Positions 54,354 to 61,320 of a stretch of 64,000 bases of DNA are shown here, piece by piece (positions within the stretch are counted from its first letter, which is position 1; each line of letters starts with the position of its first letter). Origin of the DNA: DATEDA01 sp963744255 (GTDB taxonomy: Bacteria > Pseudomonadota > Gammaproteobacteria > Burkholderiales > SG8-39); contig CAVUSZ010000016.1 in assembly GCA_963744255.1 (NCBI GenBank), positions 62,001 through 126,000 of the forward strand, read 5' to 3'. Position numbers and translations under genes: made by a program. The notes under the pieces were generated by a model that was not told where the DNA came from, did no database searches, and saw only the letters and a list, made by a program, of their open reading frames with translations.

Positions 54354-55145
54354 ATGGACTTCGTCGTCGACGGCAAGCGGGCGTACACATACACCGCCGG
54401 GCGCGCGCTCGACGCGAAGCTGCCTAGCGTCGTGTTCGTGCACGGCGCCGCGAACGATCACAGCGCGTTCCTGCTCCAGAGCCGCTACTTCGCCTATCAC
54501 GGCTGCAACGCGCTCGCCTTCGACCTGCCGGGGCACGGGCGCTCCGACGGACCGCCGCTCGCCTCGATCGGCGCGATCGCGGACTGGGTCGCGCGCGCCC
54601 TCGACGCCGCGGGGATCGAACAGGCCGCGCTCGTCGGTCACAGCATGGGATCGCTCGCCGTCCTCGAGTGCGCGGCGCGGCACCCGGAGCGGGTGCGTGC
54701 GCTGGCGCTCGTCGGCACGGCCGCGCCGATGCCGGTCGGGGAGGTGCTGATGAACGCCGCGCGCGAGGACAGCCACGACGCGCTCGACATGCTCACGATC
54801 TGGGGACACTCGGGAGCGGCGCAGATCGGCGGCAACGCCGTGCCCGGGATGTGGATGACCGGCGCAAACCTGCGCCTGCTCGAGCGCGCGAAACCGCAGG
54901 TGCTGCACGTCGATCTCAAGGCATGCGCCGAGTACGCGGACGGCCCCGCGTCGGCCGCCAAGGTGAAATGCCCCACCCTCTTCATTCTCGGCAGCCGGGA
55001 CATGATGACGCCGCCTCGGAACACGAAGGACCTGCGCGCCGCGATCGCCGGCAGCCGGACCGTCGTGCTCGACGGTGCCGGCCACGCGCTCATGGCCGAG
55101 CGGCCGGACGCGGTGCTCGATGCGTTGACAGGGTTTGTCGCGTAG
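54354..55145 (+). CDS. Alpha/beta hydrolase
   Basis: A 263-residue hydrolase: VVFVHGAANDHSAFLLQSRY, FDLPGHGRSDGPPLAS, nucleophile Ser in VGHSMGSLAVLE, Asp in LGSRDMMTPP and His in GAGHALMAE. It starts 4 bp after metY and may act on an ester or thioester linked to homoserine metabolism (an acyl-homoserine or lactone esterase is one guess), but no specific subfamily is recognised. It is the last chromosomal gene before the integron cassettes. Confidence 0.88.
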   Translation: MDFVVDGKRAYTYTAGRALDAKLPSVVFVHGAANDHSAFLLQSRYFAYHGCNALAFDLPGHGRSDGPPLASIGAIADWVARALDAAGIEQAALVGHSMGSLAVLECAARHPERVRALALVGTAAPMPVGEVLMNAAREDSHDALDMLTIWGHSGAAQIGGNAVPGMWMTGANLRLLERAKPQVLHVDLKACAEYADGPASAAKVKCPTLFILGSRDMMTPPRNTKDLRAAIAGSRTVVLDGAGHALMAERPDAVLDALTGFVA

Positions 55146-55310
55146 CTCGGGTATCGACGCCGCGCGCTGATGAGTCGGCCAGGCGAAGCGGGAAAAAGAG
55201 GTGCACACCGGCCCCGGATGCCTACCCGTGGATGCCTGCCGATGCCAATCAATGCCTACCCTTGGCAATTGCCGGCCATCCGTGCCATTTCTTGCCGAGG
55301 CCTACTTAAA

Positions 55311-55317
55311 GTTAGCC
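55311..55317 (+). other. Left boundary of the cassette array, attI-like GTTAGCC
   Basis: A GTTAGCC preceded by TTAAA resembles the recombination point of integron attI sites (which end AAAGTTAGGC). No RYYYAAC partner or imperfect hairpin was found upstream, so it is not a full attC. Upstream, short repeats of a GATGCC motif occupy 55215-55265. It is where the lower-GC cassette DNA begins. Confidence 0.45.
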
Positions 55318-55330
55318 ATCGCATTCACCC

Positions 55331-55525
55331 ATGCCGCAACTCATCATCCGAAGGTCAATGGACTTCCCTAGCTTTGGCGCATCGAAGTGGCGCAAGCTAG
55401 ATCACGACACACCGTTGACCCTACAGTTGGCACAGGCGAAGGCGCTCATCTTTCTCGAGGAGGAGAAGTACGGGACAAAGGACGACGTGATTGTCTTCCC
55501 GAGCGGTCGCCTCGAACTGCACTAA
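55331..55525 (+). CDS. Hypothetical 64-aa cassette protein
   Basis: MPQLIIRRSMDFPSFGASKW to VIVFPSGRLELH, 64 residues, first ORF of the first cassette, 20 bp after its left boundary, a typical cassette position. It has lower GC and different codon use from the flanking chromosome. The next frame continues in phase after the TAA for another ~110 codons, so it may be a single gene with an interrupted stop. I do not recognise the family. Confidence 0.45.
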   Translation: MPQLIIRRSMDFPSFGASKWRKLDHDTPLTLQLAQAKALIFLEEEKYGTKDDVIVFPSGRLELH

Positions 55526-55621
55526 CCTGCCCCGACGGATCTAGTTCGAGGTCTTTCGAGCAAGGGCGTTGCCAGCGCATCCGCCGCCGAGTCAATCTAT
55601 GACGCCTATCTTGAGGCGCAC

Positions 55622-55861
55622 ATGCGCTTCGAGGCACTCTTGTACTCAGCTGGCAAGGTCCGGTACCTAATGCGCATGGGCCCCGAGTCAATGACCAACT
55701 TCTTCGCCGGGGGCATGTTATCTCGCGGCGAAGTCGAATGGAGCGTAGACATGAGGACGTTTAAGCCATTTCAACCCAAGGTCTCCAAGCCGCGAGGAAG
55801 GAACCCCCTGTACACCGCGGCGCAATTGGTCACTCCGGCACGCTGGCGTGATGCAACGTAG
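55622..55861 (+). CDS. Hypothetical 79-aa cassette protein, same frame as preceding ORF
   Basis: This frame follows the preceding ORF in phase: after its TAA it reads on without stop, with an ATG at 55622 (MRFEALLYSAGKVRYLMRMG). No strong ribosome binding site was seen before that ATG. The end overlaps the start of the HEPN-like gene by 11 bp. Either a small separate protein or the 3' part of a gene broken by a nonsense mutation. Confidence 0.35.
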   Translation: MRFEALLYSAGKVRYLMRMGPESMTNFFAGGMLSRGEVEWSVDMRTFKPFQPKVSKPRGRNPLYTAAQLVTPARWRDAT

Positions 55862-56282
55862 TGCTGACAACCAAAGCTACCCGGAGGGGGAACTCCTTGA
55901 GCTCTACAGGATTCGAGGTAAGGCCGGCGGGCGTGAGCTACGCGCTGCGGCTATAGAAGCGTCAATCATCTCCGAAACGCTCCTCCGAGCATACGGTCTC
56001 AAAGCCCTTAAGGAGAGCGGCTTCAGCAACAATAAGCTCAAGCGCCTTCGAGATGAGTTGACCTTCAACAACCTCCTGAATATTGTGCTGCCGCTTTCAC
56101 TCAGCAAGACAGACCTGCGTCGAGTCCAATCTGCGATTGACGCGGTCGATCGTCTTCGAGGCATACGAAACGATCTCGTTCATGGGAACATCACTCAGAA
56201 AGAAGTGGAAGTACCGCAAGTGGAGCAAGGAATCGACGGAGCCATATCTTTGGTCCGCTTTCTCCAGGTAAAGCTTGCGTAG
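55851..56282 (+). CDS. HEPN-like protein of an integron cassette
   Basis: A 143-residue helical protein with RGIRNDLVHGN near the end: Arg106-x4-His111 is the Rx4-6H motif of HEPN ribonucleases of toxin-antitoxin and defence systems. The helix before it (RRVQSAIDAVDRLRG) has the amphipathic pattern of the family. No MNT nucleotidyltransferase partner is encoded in the cassette. It ends 94 bp before attC1. Assignment is by motif only; a non-catalytic HEPN-fold dimer is possible. Confidence 0.55.
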   Translation: MQRSADNQSYPEGELLELYRIRGKAGGRELRAAAIEASIISETLLRAYGLKALKESGFSNNKLKRLRDELTFNNLLNIVLPLSLSKTDLRRVQSAIDAVDRLRGIRNDLVHGNITQKEVEVPQVEQGIDGAISLVRFLQVKLA

Positions 56283-56375
56283 CGATGGCTCTCAAGTCAC
56301 TCCCGCTAAGTAACTGATCTGTAAAGGTCGACGAAAGTGACTAACGAACGATTTTCGGCTTTCGGCCGATTACCC

Positions 56376-56433
56376 CGCTAACCCTTCGTTCCCGCCGACC
56401 GCCTACGGCGGCGGCTGAACTCAAACGTTGGAG
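56376..56433 (+). other. attC recombination site 1
   Basis: A 58-bp site with CGCTAAC at the left and GTTGGAG at the right (strand exchange expected after G56427). The arms pair as GTTC..GCCG..CCGCC against GGCGGCGGC..GAAC with an extrahelical A, and TGAACTCAAACGTTGGAG is the usual right-hand architecture of many chromosomal attC sites. It ends the HEPN cassette and begins the brnTA cassette. Confidence 0.8.
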
Positions 56434-56446
56434 CCCAGCATCCGTC

Positions 56447-56475
56447 TTGCCGTAGCTGCGTTATGTAGCTACACT
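56447..56475 (+). promoter_or_regulatory. Sigma-70 promoter of brnTA
   Basis: TTGCCG (56447-56452) and TACACT (56470-56475) are separated by exactly 17 bp. Transcription would start around 56482, next to the brnT ATG at 56483, so the toxin message may be leaderless or nearly so. The spacer and -10 contain repeated GTAGCT/TGTAGCTAC elements, possible operator half-sites for BrnA. The promoter gives the cassette its own transcription. Confidence 0.65.
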
Positions 56476-56482
56476 CCCAGGC

Positions 56483-56755
56483 ATGTTCACCTGGGACGAG
56501 GCGAAACGCCAGGAAAACCTCGACAAGCACGGCATCGACTTCGCAGACGCCGAGGAAATCTTCGCGGGCCACACACTTACGGCGGAGGACACGCGAGAGG
56601 CCTACGGTGAACCGCGGTTCCTCACACTCGGGTTGCTCCACGGAGAGGTTGTCTCCGTGGCGCACACCCCACGGGAGGACGACGATCACATCATCTCAAT
56701 CCGCAAGGCTACGAAACATGAAACGCGCTTCTACTTCTCGCAAATCCCGGACTGA
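56483..56755 (+). CDS. brnT: BrnT family type II toxin
   Basis: The 90-residue product matches BrnT ribonuclease toxins: start FTWDEAKRQENLDKHGIDF, AEEIFAG, and the C-terminal IISIRKATKHETRFY with the conserved Arg/Lys and Glu. BrnT has a RelE-like fold and cleaves RNA. It is followed, overlapping by 38 bp, by the ribbon-helix-helix antitoxin. It is one whole integron cassette, a common way for such modules to stabilise arrays. Confidence 0.92.
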   Translation: MFTWDEAKRQENLDKHGIDFADAEEIFAGHTLTAEDTREAYGEPRFLTLGLLHGEVVSVAHTPREDDDHIISIRKATKHETRFYFSQIPD

Positions 56756-56996
56756 CGTTAAGCGGCTGAAGTCCATGAAGGACTCTGACATCGTTATCGA
56801 CCGCGACGCACCCGCCTGGACGCCGGAAATGTTTGCTCGAGCCGTTGTCCGCAAAGGCCTTGATCCCGCACCCCGCAAGGCGCTCTTGTCGCTGCGGATC
56901 GACTCAGACGTCCTTCAGTGGTTTCGTGCGCAAGGACGTGGCTACCAGTCGCGAATGAATGCGTTGCTTCGAGCGTACATGAAGGCCCATAAATGA
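56718..56996 (+). CDS. brnA: BrnA family type II antitoxin
   Basis: A 92-residue antitoxin: flexible basic start and a C-terminal ribbon-helix-helix (KALLSLRIDSDVLQWFRAQG, YQSRMNALLRAYM). It neutralises BrnT and autoregulates the operon. ATG 56718 lies within brnT, as usual for brnTA. Its stop is 16 bp before attC2. Confidence 0.92.
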   Translation: MKRASTSRKSRTDVKRLKSMKDSDIVIDRDAPAWTPEMFARAVVRKGLDPAPRKALLSLRIDSDVLQWFRAQGRGYQSRMNALLRAYMKAHK

Positions 56997-57011
56997 GTGC
57001 CCTCCCGCTGG

Positions 57012-57093
57012 GCTCCAACCAGGCGATGCAGCGGACCGCGTCGCAGCGGGCTTCCGCGCGCTGCTTTGCGGCCGCTGATCGGGGACGTTGGGC
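57012..57093 (+). other. attC recombination site 2
   Basis: An 82-bp site: left GGCTCCAAC, right GTTGGGC (matches GTTRRRY). The inner arms CGATGCAGCGGACCGC and GCGGCCGCTGATCG are complementary except for two extrahelical bases (G and A), the feature that orients attC recombination. The loop carries a further hairpin. Strand exchange expected after G57087. Confidence 0.9.
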
Positions 57094-57131
57094 CGCATGA
57101 AGCGGTTACCTGCTTCCACGAGGGCTCATTC

Positions 57132-57533
57132 ATGTTGAAGACGTACCGAGGCAGTTGCCACTGTGGAGCCGTCAGGTTCGAGGCCGATCTCGACCTGAGC
57201 CAAAGCAGTTACCGGTGCAACTGTTCCATCTGCAGGCGAACTCGCTTCTGGCCTGGCGTGGCGAGGGCCGACGGCTTCCGCCTATTGGCGGGCGAAGAAC
57301 ATCTGACTCAGTATCTCTTCAACACCAAGAAGAACCATCACTACTTCTGCAAGCACTGCGGTGTGCGAGCCTTTGGCGTCGGAAATGAAACGCCGATCGG
57401 AAAGATGTACGGGATTAACCTTGGGTGCTTGGAAGACGTCTCTGACGCTGAGCTCGCGCGCATCCCCATCACCTACGTCGACGGCCGCAACGACAGATGG
57501 CAAAGCCCTCCCGTGTTCTTCAGCCATCTCTGA
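57132..57533 (+). CDS. GFA (glutathione-dependent formaldehyde-activating)-family protein
   Basis: A 133-residue zinc-binding protein with the three Cys-pair motifs of the family: GSCHCGAVRF, CNCSICRRT and FCKHCGVRAFG, which hold a structural and a second Zn site. Members of this family catalyse or chaperone adduct formation with glutathione or are of unknown role. It is the sole gene of its cassette (between attC2 and attC3) and is a common passenger of environmental integrons. Confidence 0.9.
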   Translation: MLKTYRGSCHCGAVRFEADLDLSQSSYRCNCSICRRTRFWPGVARADGFRLLAGEEHLTQYLFNTKKNHHYFCKHCGVRAFGVGNETPIGKMYGINLGCLEDVSDAELARIPITYVDGRNDRWQSPPVFFSHL

Positions 57534-57558
57534 GCGTGGCTGCAGCGACCAGCATGCA

Positions 57559-57635
57559 GCCCAACCGTCAGTTGCAGCGGATGGTTTCGGCGGGCTTCGC
57601 CCCCCTGCACGGGCCGCGGAACTGAGTCGTTAGAA
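57559..57635 (+). other. attC recombination site 3
   Basis: A 77-bp site: left GCCCAAC (perfect RYYYAAC), right GTTAGAA (nearly GTTRRRY). Left arm TCAGTTGCAGCGG pairs with right arm CCGCGGAACTGA apart from extra bases. Strand exchange expected after G57629. It ends the GFA cassette and begins the TIR cassette. Confidence 0.85.
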
Positions 57636-57647
57636 ACTAGGAGCACT

Positions 57648-58067
57648 ATGCCACCCAAGGTTTTCGTTAGTCACGCAAGCGAAGACAAGGAGCGCTTCGT
57701 TCTCAATTTCGCCGCGCGTCTTCGCGAGAACGGTATTGACGCTTGGCTTGACAAGTGGGAGATGCGGCCAGGTGACAGCCTTGTCGATAAGATCTTTGAG
57801 GAAGGGATCAAGGAAGCCAAGGCTGTAATCGTCGTTCTATCAAAGTTCAGCGTTCAGAAGCCCTGGGTCCGAGAGGAACTCAATGCTGCTTTCGTGAAGA
57901 GAATTAATACGGGAAGCAAGTTAATCCCCGTCGTCATCGACGACTGCGATGTTCCAGAGGCCTTACGGAGCACGCTTTGGGAAAGAATCGCGGATCTTTC
58001 CTCGTACCAAGAGAGCCTTGATCGGATCGTTGCCTCGTCGCAGGACGAACGAGCCGGCGGCTGCTGA
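57648..58067 (+). CDS. TIR-domain protein of an integron cassette
   Basis: A 139-residue protein that is essentially one TIR domain: KVFVSHASEDKERFVLNFAA (strand A and BB loop start), DAWLDKWEMRPGDSLVDKIF, AVIVVLSKFSVQKPWVREEL, then GSKLIPVVIDDC. The Glu in PWVREE (Glu76/77) aligns with the catalytic glutamate of TIR NAD+ hydrolases; bacterial TIRs act in phage defence or as effectors. AGGAG precedes the ATG. No attC follows: the TGA overlaps the next gene's ATG, and the last residues (DERAGGC) may be foreign, so the cassette end seems deleted. Confidence 0.85.
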   Translation: MPPKVFVSHASEDKERFVLNFAARLRENGIDAWLDKWEMRPGDSLVDKIFEEGIKEAKAVIVVLSKFSVQKPWVREELNAAFVKRINTGSKLIPVVIDDCDVPEALRSTLWERIADLSSYQESLDRIVASSQDERAGGC

Positions 58068-58459
58068 TGGCGAAAGGCATCGACTTCGAAGCCGCCGCCG
58101 TCTCGGTGGAGGAGGACGAGCACCTCTGGCGCGTCGGGTTCGCCGATGCCGAGTTCAACGCCGGGCGGTACCTCCTCCTCCAGCGCGGCAAGGCCCCCGA
58201 CGCCCAGGATGTCGAGCTCGGTCTGGACGGGTACAGCGTCGAGGTGAACGACCCGGTCAACGCGTGCTACGGCGGCGTCGAGCTCTTCGAGCTGTTCCGC
58301 GATCACGCCGTCGTGACCTTCGAGGAAGACGCGCTGCCGGGTCTCGGCAGCGGGCTCGTCGTCAGGTTCGCGCTGCGCGGGAAACAGCGCGACCAGCTCC
58401 GCGGGTGCCTCGCGAAGATCTTCGACGGCTACGGGTGCTTCCTCGACGCCGACGCATAG
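58067..58459 (+). CDS. Imm10-like immunity protein
   Basis: A 130-residue protein resembling the Imm10 family: YLLLQRGKAPDAQDVELGLD, GYSVEVNDPVNACYGGVELF. Imm10 proteins protect against contact-dependent or polymorphic toxins, though stand-alone housekeeping copies occur. Its ATG overlaps the TIR gene's stop. With chromosomal codon use, it is probably the native gene at the right edge of the array, and possibly part of a former larger locus. Confidence 0.6.
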   Translation: MAKGIDFEAAAVSVEEDEHLWRVGFADAEFNAGRYLLLQRGKAPDAQDVELGLDGYSVEVNDPVNACYGGVELFELFRDHAVVTFEEDALPGLGSGLVVRFALRGKQRDQLRGCLAKIFDGYGCFLDADA

Positions 58460-58501
58460 CCCCACGGCCGATGGCCGCATAATCGGCTGCACGAGCGCCC
58501 G

Positions 58502-59522
58502 ATGGAAAGCGTCCCGCCGCGCAGGCACCTCGTCGAGCTGACCGACGCGCAGTCGGTCATGGTGCTCGGCGCGCTGCACCGAGTCGCCGCCGCCGGCGGC
58601 GGGGCCTTGACCGAGGTCGACCACCGGGCGCTCGACGCGTTCGACCGGTTCGTGCTGCGTCGCGACCCCGCGCGCGACGCGGGCACCCTCCCCGACCCGT
58701 CGCCCGCCGAGCTCGCGCGCGCTGCGCGACCGCGACACCGCGACCCACGTCGTGCAATTCCTGGTGGTGATGGCCCTGGTGGACGGCGTCGTCGACCAGG
58801 CGAGGATCCCGGCCGTCGTCGCCTATGCAGCGGCGCTCGGCGTCCACGAGGATGCCGTCCGGCAGCTCGCCGAGCTCGGCCGCGGCAACCTCGCGTGGGT
58901 GCGCGCGGACGTGCAGCGGCAAAACCTGCAGAGCATCACCGGCCGCGAGCTCGACATCCCGATCGACGAGTGGATCCTGCCGTACCGTGCCGACCGCGCC
59001 GATGCCGCGCTCGCCGCGCGGTACCACGCGCTCGGCGCGCTGCCGGCCGGCACGCTCGGCCGCACGTTCTTCGAGTTCTATCGCGCGAACGGCTTCGCGT
59101 TTCCCGGCGAGCCGCAGGGCCTGAACGAGCGCTTCGCCGCGCCCCACGACACGACCCACGTCCTGTCGGGCTACGACACCTCGCCGCAGGGGGAGCTGCT
59201 CGTCTCCACGTTCACCGCGGGCATGCACCCGCGCGAGCCGATGTCGGGGCACATCCTGCCGGTGATCATCAGCTGGCATCTCGGCATCGAGCTGGTGCGC
59301 TTCGCCGGCGCGGTCACCGGCCAGCTCGACCCGGAGAAATTCTGGGTCGCGTGGGAGCGCGGCGCCGAGGTCGGGGTCGACGTATTCGGCGACTCGTGGG
59401 ACCTGTTCGGCGCGGCCGCGGAGCCGCTCGCAGCCGTGCGCGCCGCCTACGGCGTGCCGACGCTCGACCCGGCGTACGCGGCGCACGGAGAGACCCCGTC
59501 CTGGTACCACCCGGTCGCATGA
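58502..59522 (+). CDS. TerB-like/COQ4-like protein, one frameshift
   Basis: About 339 residues over two frames. The first ~120 (LTDAQSVMVLGALHRVAAAG, VDHRALDAFDRFVLRRD, then VVQFLVVMALVDGVVDQARI) form a TerB-like helical domain; the rest resembles COQ4, a ubiquinone-biosynthesis decarboxylase/hydroxylase, with the metal-binding HDTTHVLSGYDTSPQGE. The frame changes near 58725 with no gap in family sequence, suggesting an indel error. The stop overlaps the next gene (ATGA). Confidence 0.75.
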
Positions 59523-60247
59523 AACCCGCCGAAGCCGACTGCGAGGCGAACCGCCGCTTCTACGACCCGATGTGGACCGACGCGCCGCTCGTCGCGCCGG
59601 AGCGCTTCAACACCTGGCCGCTCGTCCGCTCGCTCGCCGCGGGACCGGGGCTGCGGCTCGAGGTCGGTCCGGGCCTGCGGCCGCGGCTGCCGATCGACGG
59701 CACCTTCTTCGTGGACATGAGCGCTCCCGCGGTCGCGAAGCTCCGCGCGTGCGGCGCGCACGCGGTGCTCGGGCTCGTCTCCGCGCTGCCGTTTCCGGAG
59801 CGCGCATTCCGGCTCGTGTGCGCGCTCGACATCGTCGAGCATGTCGACGACGAGGACAGCGCGCTCGCCGAGCTCGCGCGGGTCGCGGCGCCGGGCGCCG
59901 CGCTGCTGCTCTCGGTGCCGCTGCATCCGTCGCAGTGGTCGGCATTCGACGACTTCGTCGGCCACCGCCGCCGCTACGAGCCCGACCGGCTGGTGGCCAA
60001 GCTCGCCGAGCACGGCTTCGCGGTCGAGGCAAGCGCCGCCTACGGCATGAAGCCGGACTCGTCGCGCCTGCTCGACCTCGGCATGTGGTCGCTGACCCAC
60101 CGTCGCAAGCAGGCGATGTGGTGGTACGGCCACGTGCTCATGCCGCTCGCCGTGCGGTTCCAGAAGAAGCTGCGGCTCGTCCCGGGCGTGATCGCGACGG
60201 ACAGGGTGAACGAAATCCTGCTCGTATGCCGGCGCCGGGACAGGTAG
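59519..60247 (+). CDS. Class I SAM-dependent methyltransferase
   Basis: A 242-residue methyltransferase: LRLEVGPGLRPRLPIDGTFF (motif I), VSALPFPERAFRLVCALDIV as the typical DxxxH region (EHVDDEDSALAEL), AAPGAALLLSVPLHPSQW. It resembles methyltransferases of lipid or glycan modification. Its ATG overlaps the stop of the COQ4-like gene. Substrate unknown; a ubiquinone-ring methylation is conceivable from context but it lacks specific motifs. Confidence 0.85.
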   Translation: MKPAEADCEANRRFYDPMWTDAPLVAPERFNTWPLVRSLAAGPGLRLEVGPGLRPRLPIDGTFFVDMSAPAVAKLRACGAHAVLGLVSALPFPERAFRLVCALDIVEHVDDEDSALAELARVAAPGAALLLSVPLHPSQWSAFDDFVGHRRRYEPDRLVAKLAEHGFAVEASAAYGMKPDSSRLLDLGMWSLTHRRKQAMWWYGHVLMPLAVRFQKKLRLVPGVIATDRVNEILLVCRRRDR

Positions 60248-60286
60248 GTTCCGCGCCCCGCGTCTCGTGACATCTGGCGGAGCGGC

Positions 60287-61138
60287 CTACTCCGCGAGCT
60301 TCAGCAGCACCGGCTGGTGGTCCGACGCCTTGGTGGCGCCCTCCACAACGACGTCCTCGACCCGCGGCGCGAGATCCTCGGTCACGAAGATGAAGTCGCA
60401 GGCGAACGGCTCGCCGGGCCACTGCACCTTGTCGTACAGGGCGATCGTCGGCGCGTGCGGCGCGTCCCCGTGCCGGATCCGCCAGGCGTCGCGGTACGAC
60501 GGGCTGCCCGCGATCGGCTCCTGCAGGCGTGCGTAGAGCGGGTCCTCCGGCCGCAAGTTGAAGTCGGCGGTGAGGATGCCCGACCGCGGTCGCGGGCGCG
60601 TCTCGAACGGCCCGCCCGCCTTGGCCGGAAACGCCGGGTCGTCCGCGTGCGATGCGGCTTCCGCCTGCAGCTCGCGCAGCCGCTCGACCTGCGCCGCGCG
60701 CTGGCTGCCCGAGTAGTACTCGAGATGCGTCGTCGTCACCCGCAGCGGTCCGCGGGCGCCGGCGATCACGACCTCGAGCGCCCCGCGCTGCATCGTCGGC
60801 ACCCCGGGATCCGCGGGCCAGGGCAGCAGATGGCGGAAGACCTGGAGCACCACCCTTCGGGACAGGATCAGGTTTCCGAACTGCCGGCGCATCCCGCCCG
60901 GGCCGAGCGTGTCGACGCTGATGCCCTCGACCGCGGTCCAGGCGGGCAGCTCGGCGGCGAGCGCCGCGAACGTGTCGCTGCCCTCGCTCCCGGCAAGCCC
61001 GGGAAAGCCGCGCCCGACCTCCTGGAAGCACAGCACGTCCGCGTCCCCCATCTCCCGGCAGACGCGGATGATGCGCTTCGGATCGACGACAGCGTCGGCG
61101 CCCCGACCCCATTGGATGTTCCAGGTGATGAGATTCAT
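60287..61138 (-). CDS. Endonuclease/exonuclease/phosphatase family protein
   Basis: A 283-residue EEP-fold hydrolase: NLITWNIQWGRGADAVVDP, DVLCFQEVGRGFP (metal-binding Glu), LRVTTTHLEYYSGSQRAAQV, GILTADFNLRPEDP (catalytic Asp-x-Asn) and ASDHQPVLLKL (the SDH motif). All active-site groups are present. Substrate is either DNA, phosphoinositide-like lipids or nucleotides; none can be chosen here. Confidence 0.9.
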   Translation of the reverse strand: MNLITWNIQWGRGADAVVDPKRIIRVCREMGDADVLCFQEVGRGFPGLAGSEGSDTFAALAAELPAWTAVEGISVDTLGPGGMRRQFGNLILSRRVVLQVFRHLLPWPADPGVPTMQRGALEVVIAGARGPLRVTTTHLEYYSGSQRAAQVERLRELQAEAASHADDPAFPAKAGGPFETRPRPRSGILTADFNLRPEDPLYARLQEPIAGSPSYRDAWRIRHGDAPHAPTIALYDKVQWPGEPFACDFIFVTEDLAPRVEDVVVEGATKASDHQPVLLKLAE

Positions 61139-61320
61139 CTGTGAGATAACATATTGTTTTTCAGATATTTTCTAGCGGACCGAGATCAACACCGACACCG
61201 GCATGGACACGCGGTGAGGCGGTTGGCGATGGACGCAATCCGGCTGACTCATGGACACACTACTCGTACGTGTCGCTCGAGACATTGGACGGCAGGTGAC
61301 GCTCGATCGCCGAGCGTCGC

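Noticed and set aside
55200..55300. Short GATGCC-type repeats before the cassette array, considered as a CRISPR-like or attI array
   Set aside because: Units are irregular in length and sequence, and there are no spacers; retained only as a boundary description.
55517..55580. Possible fourth attC between the first two small cassette ORFs (CACTAAC ... GCGTTGCC)
   Set aside because: The ends do not fit GTTRRRY and the inner arms do not pair; chance resemblance is more likely.
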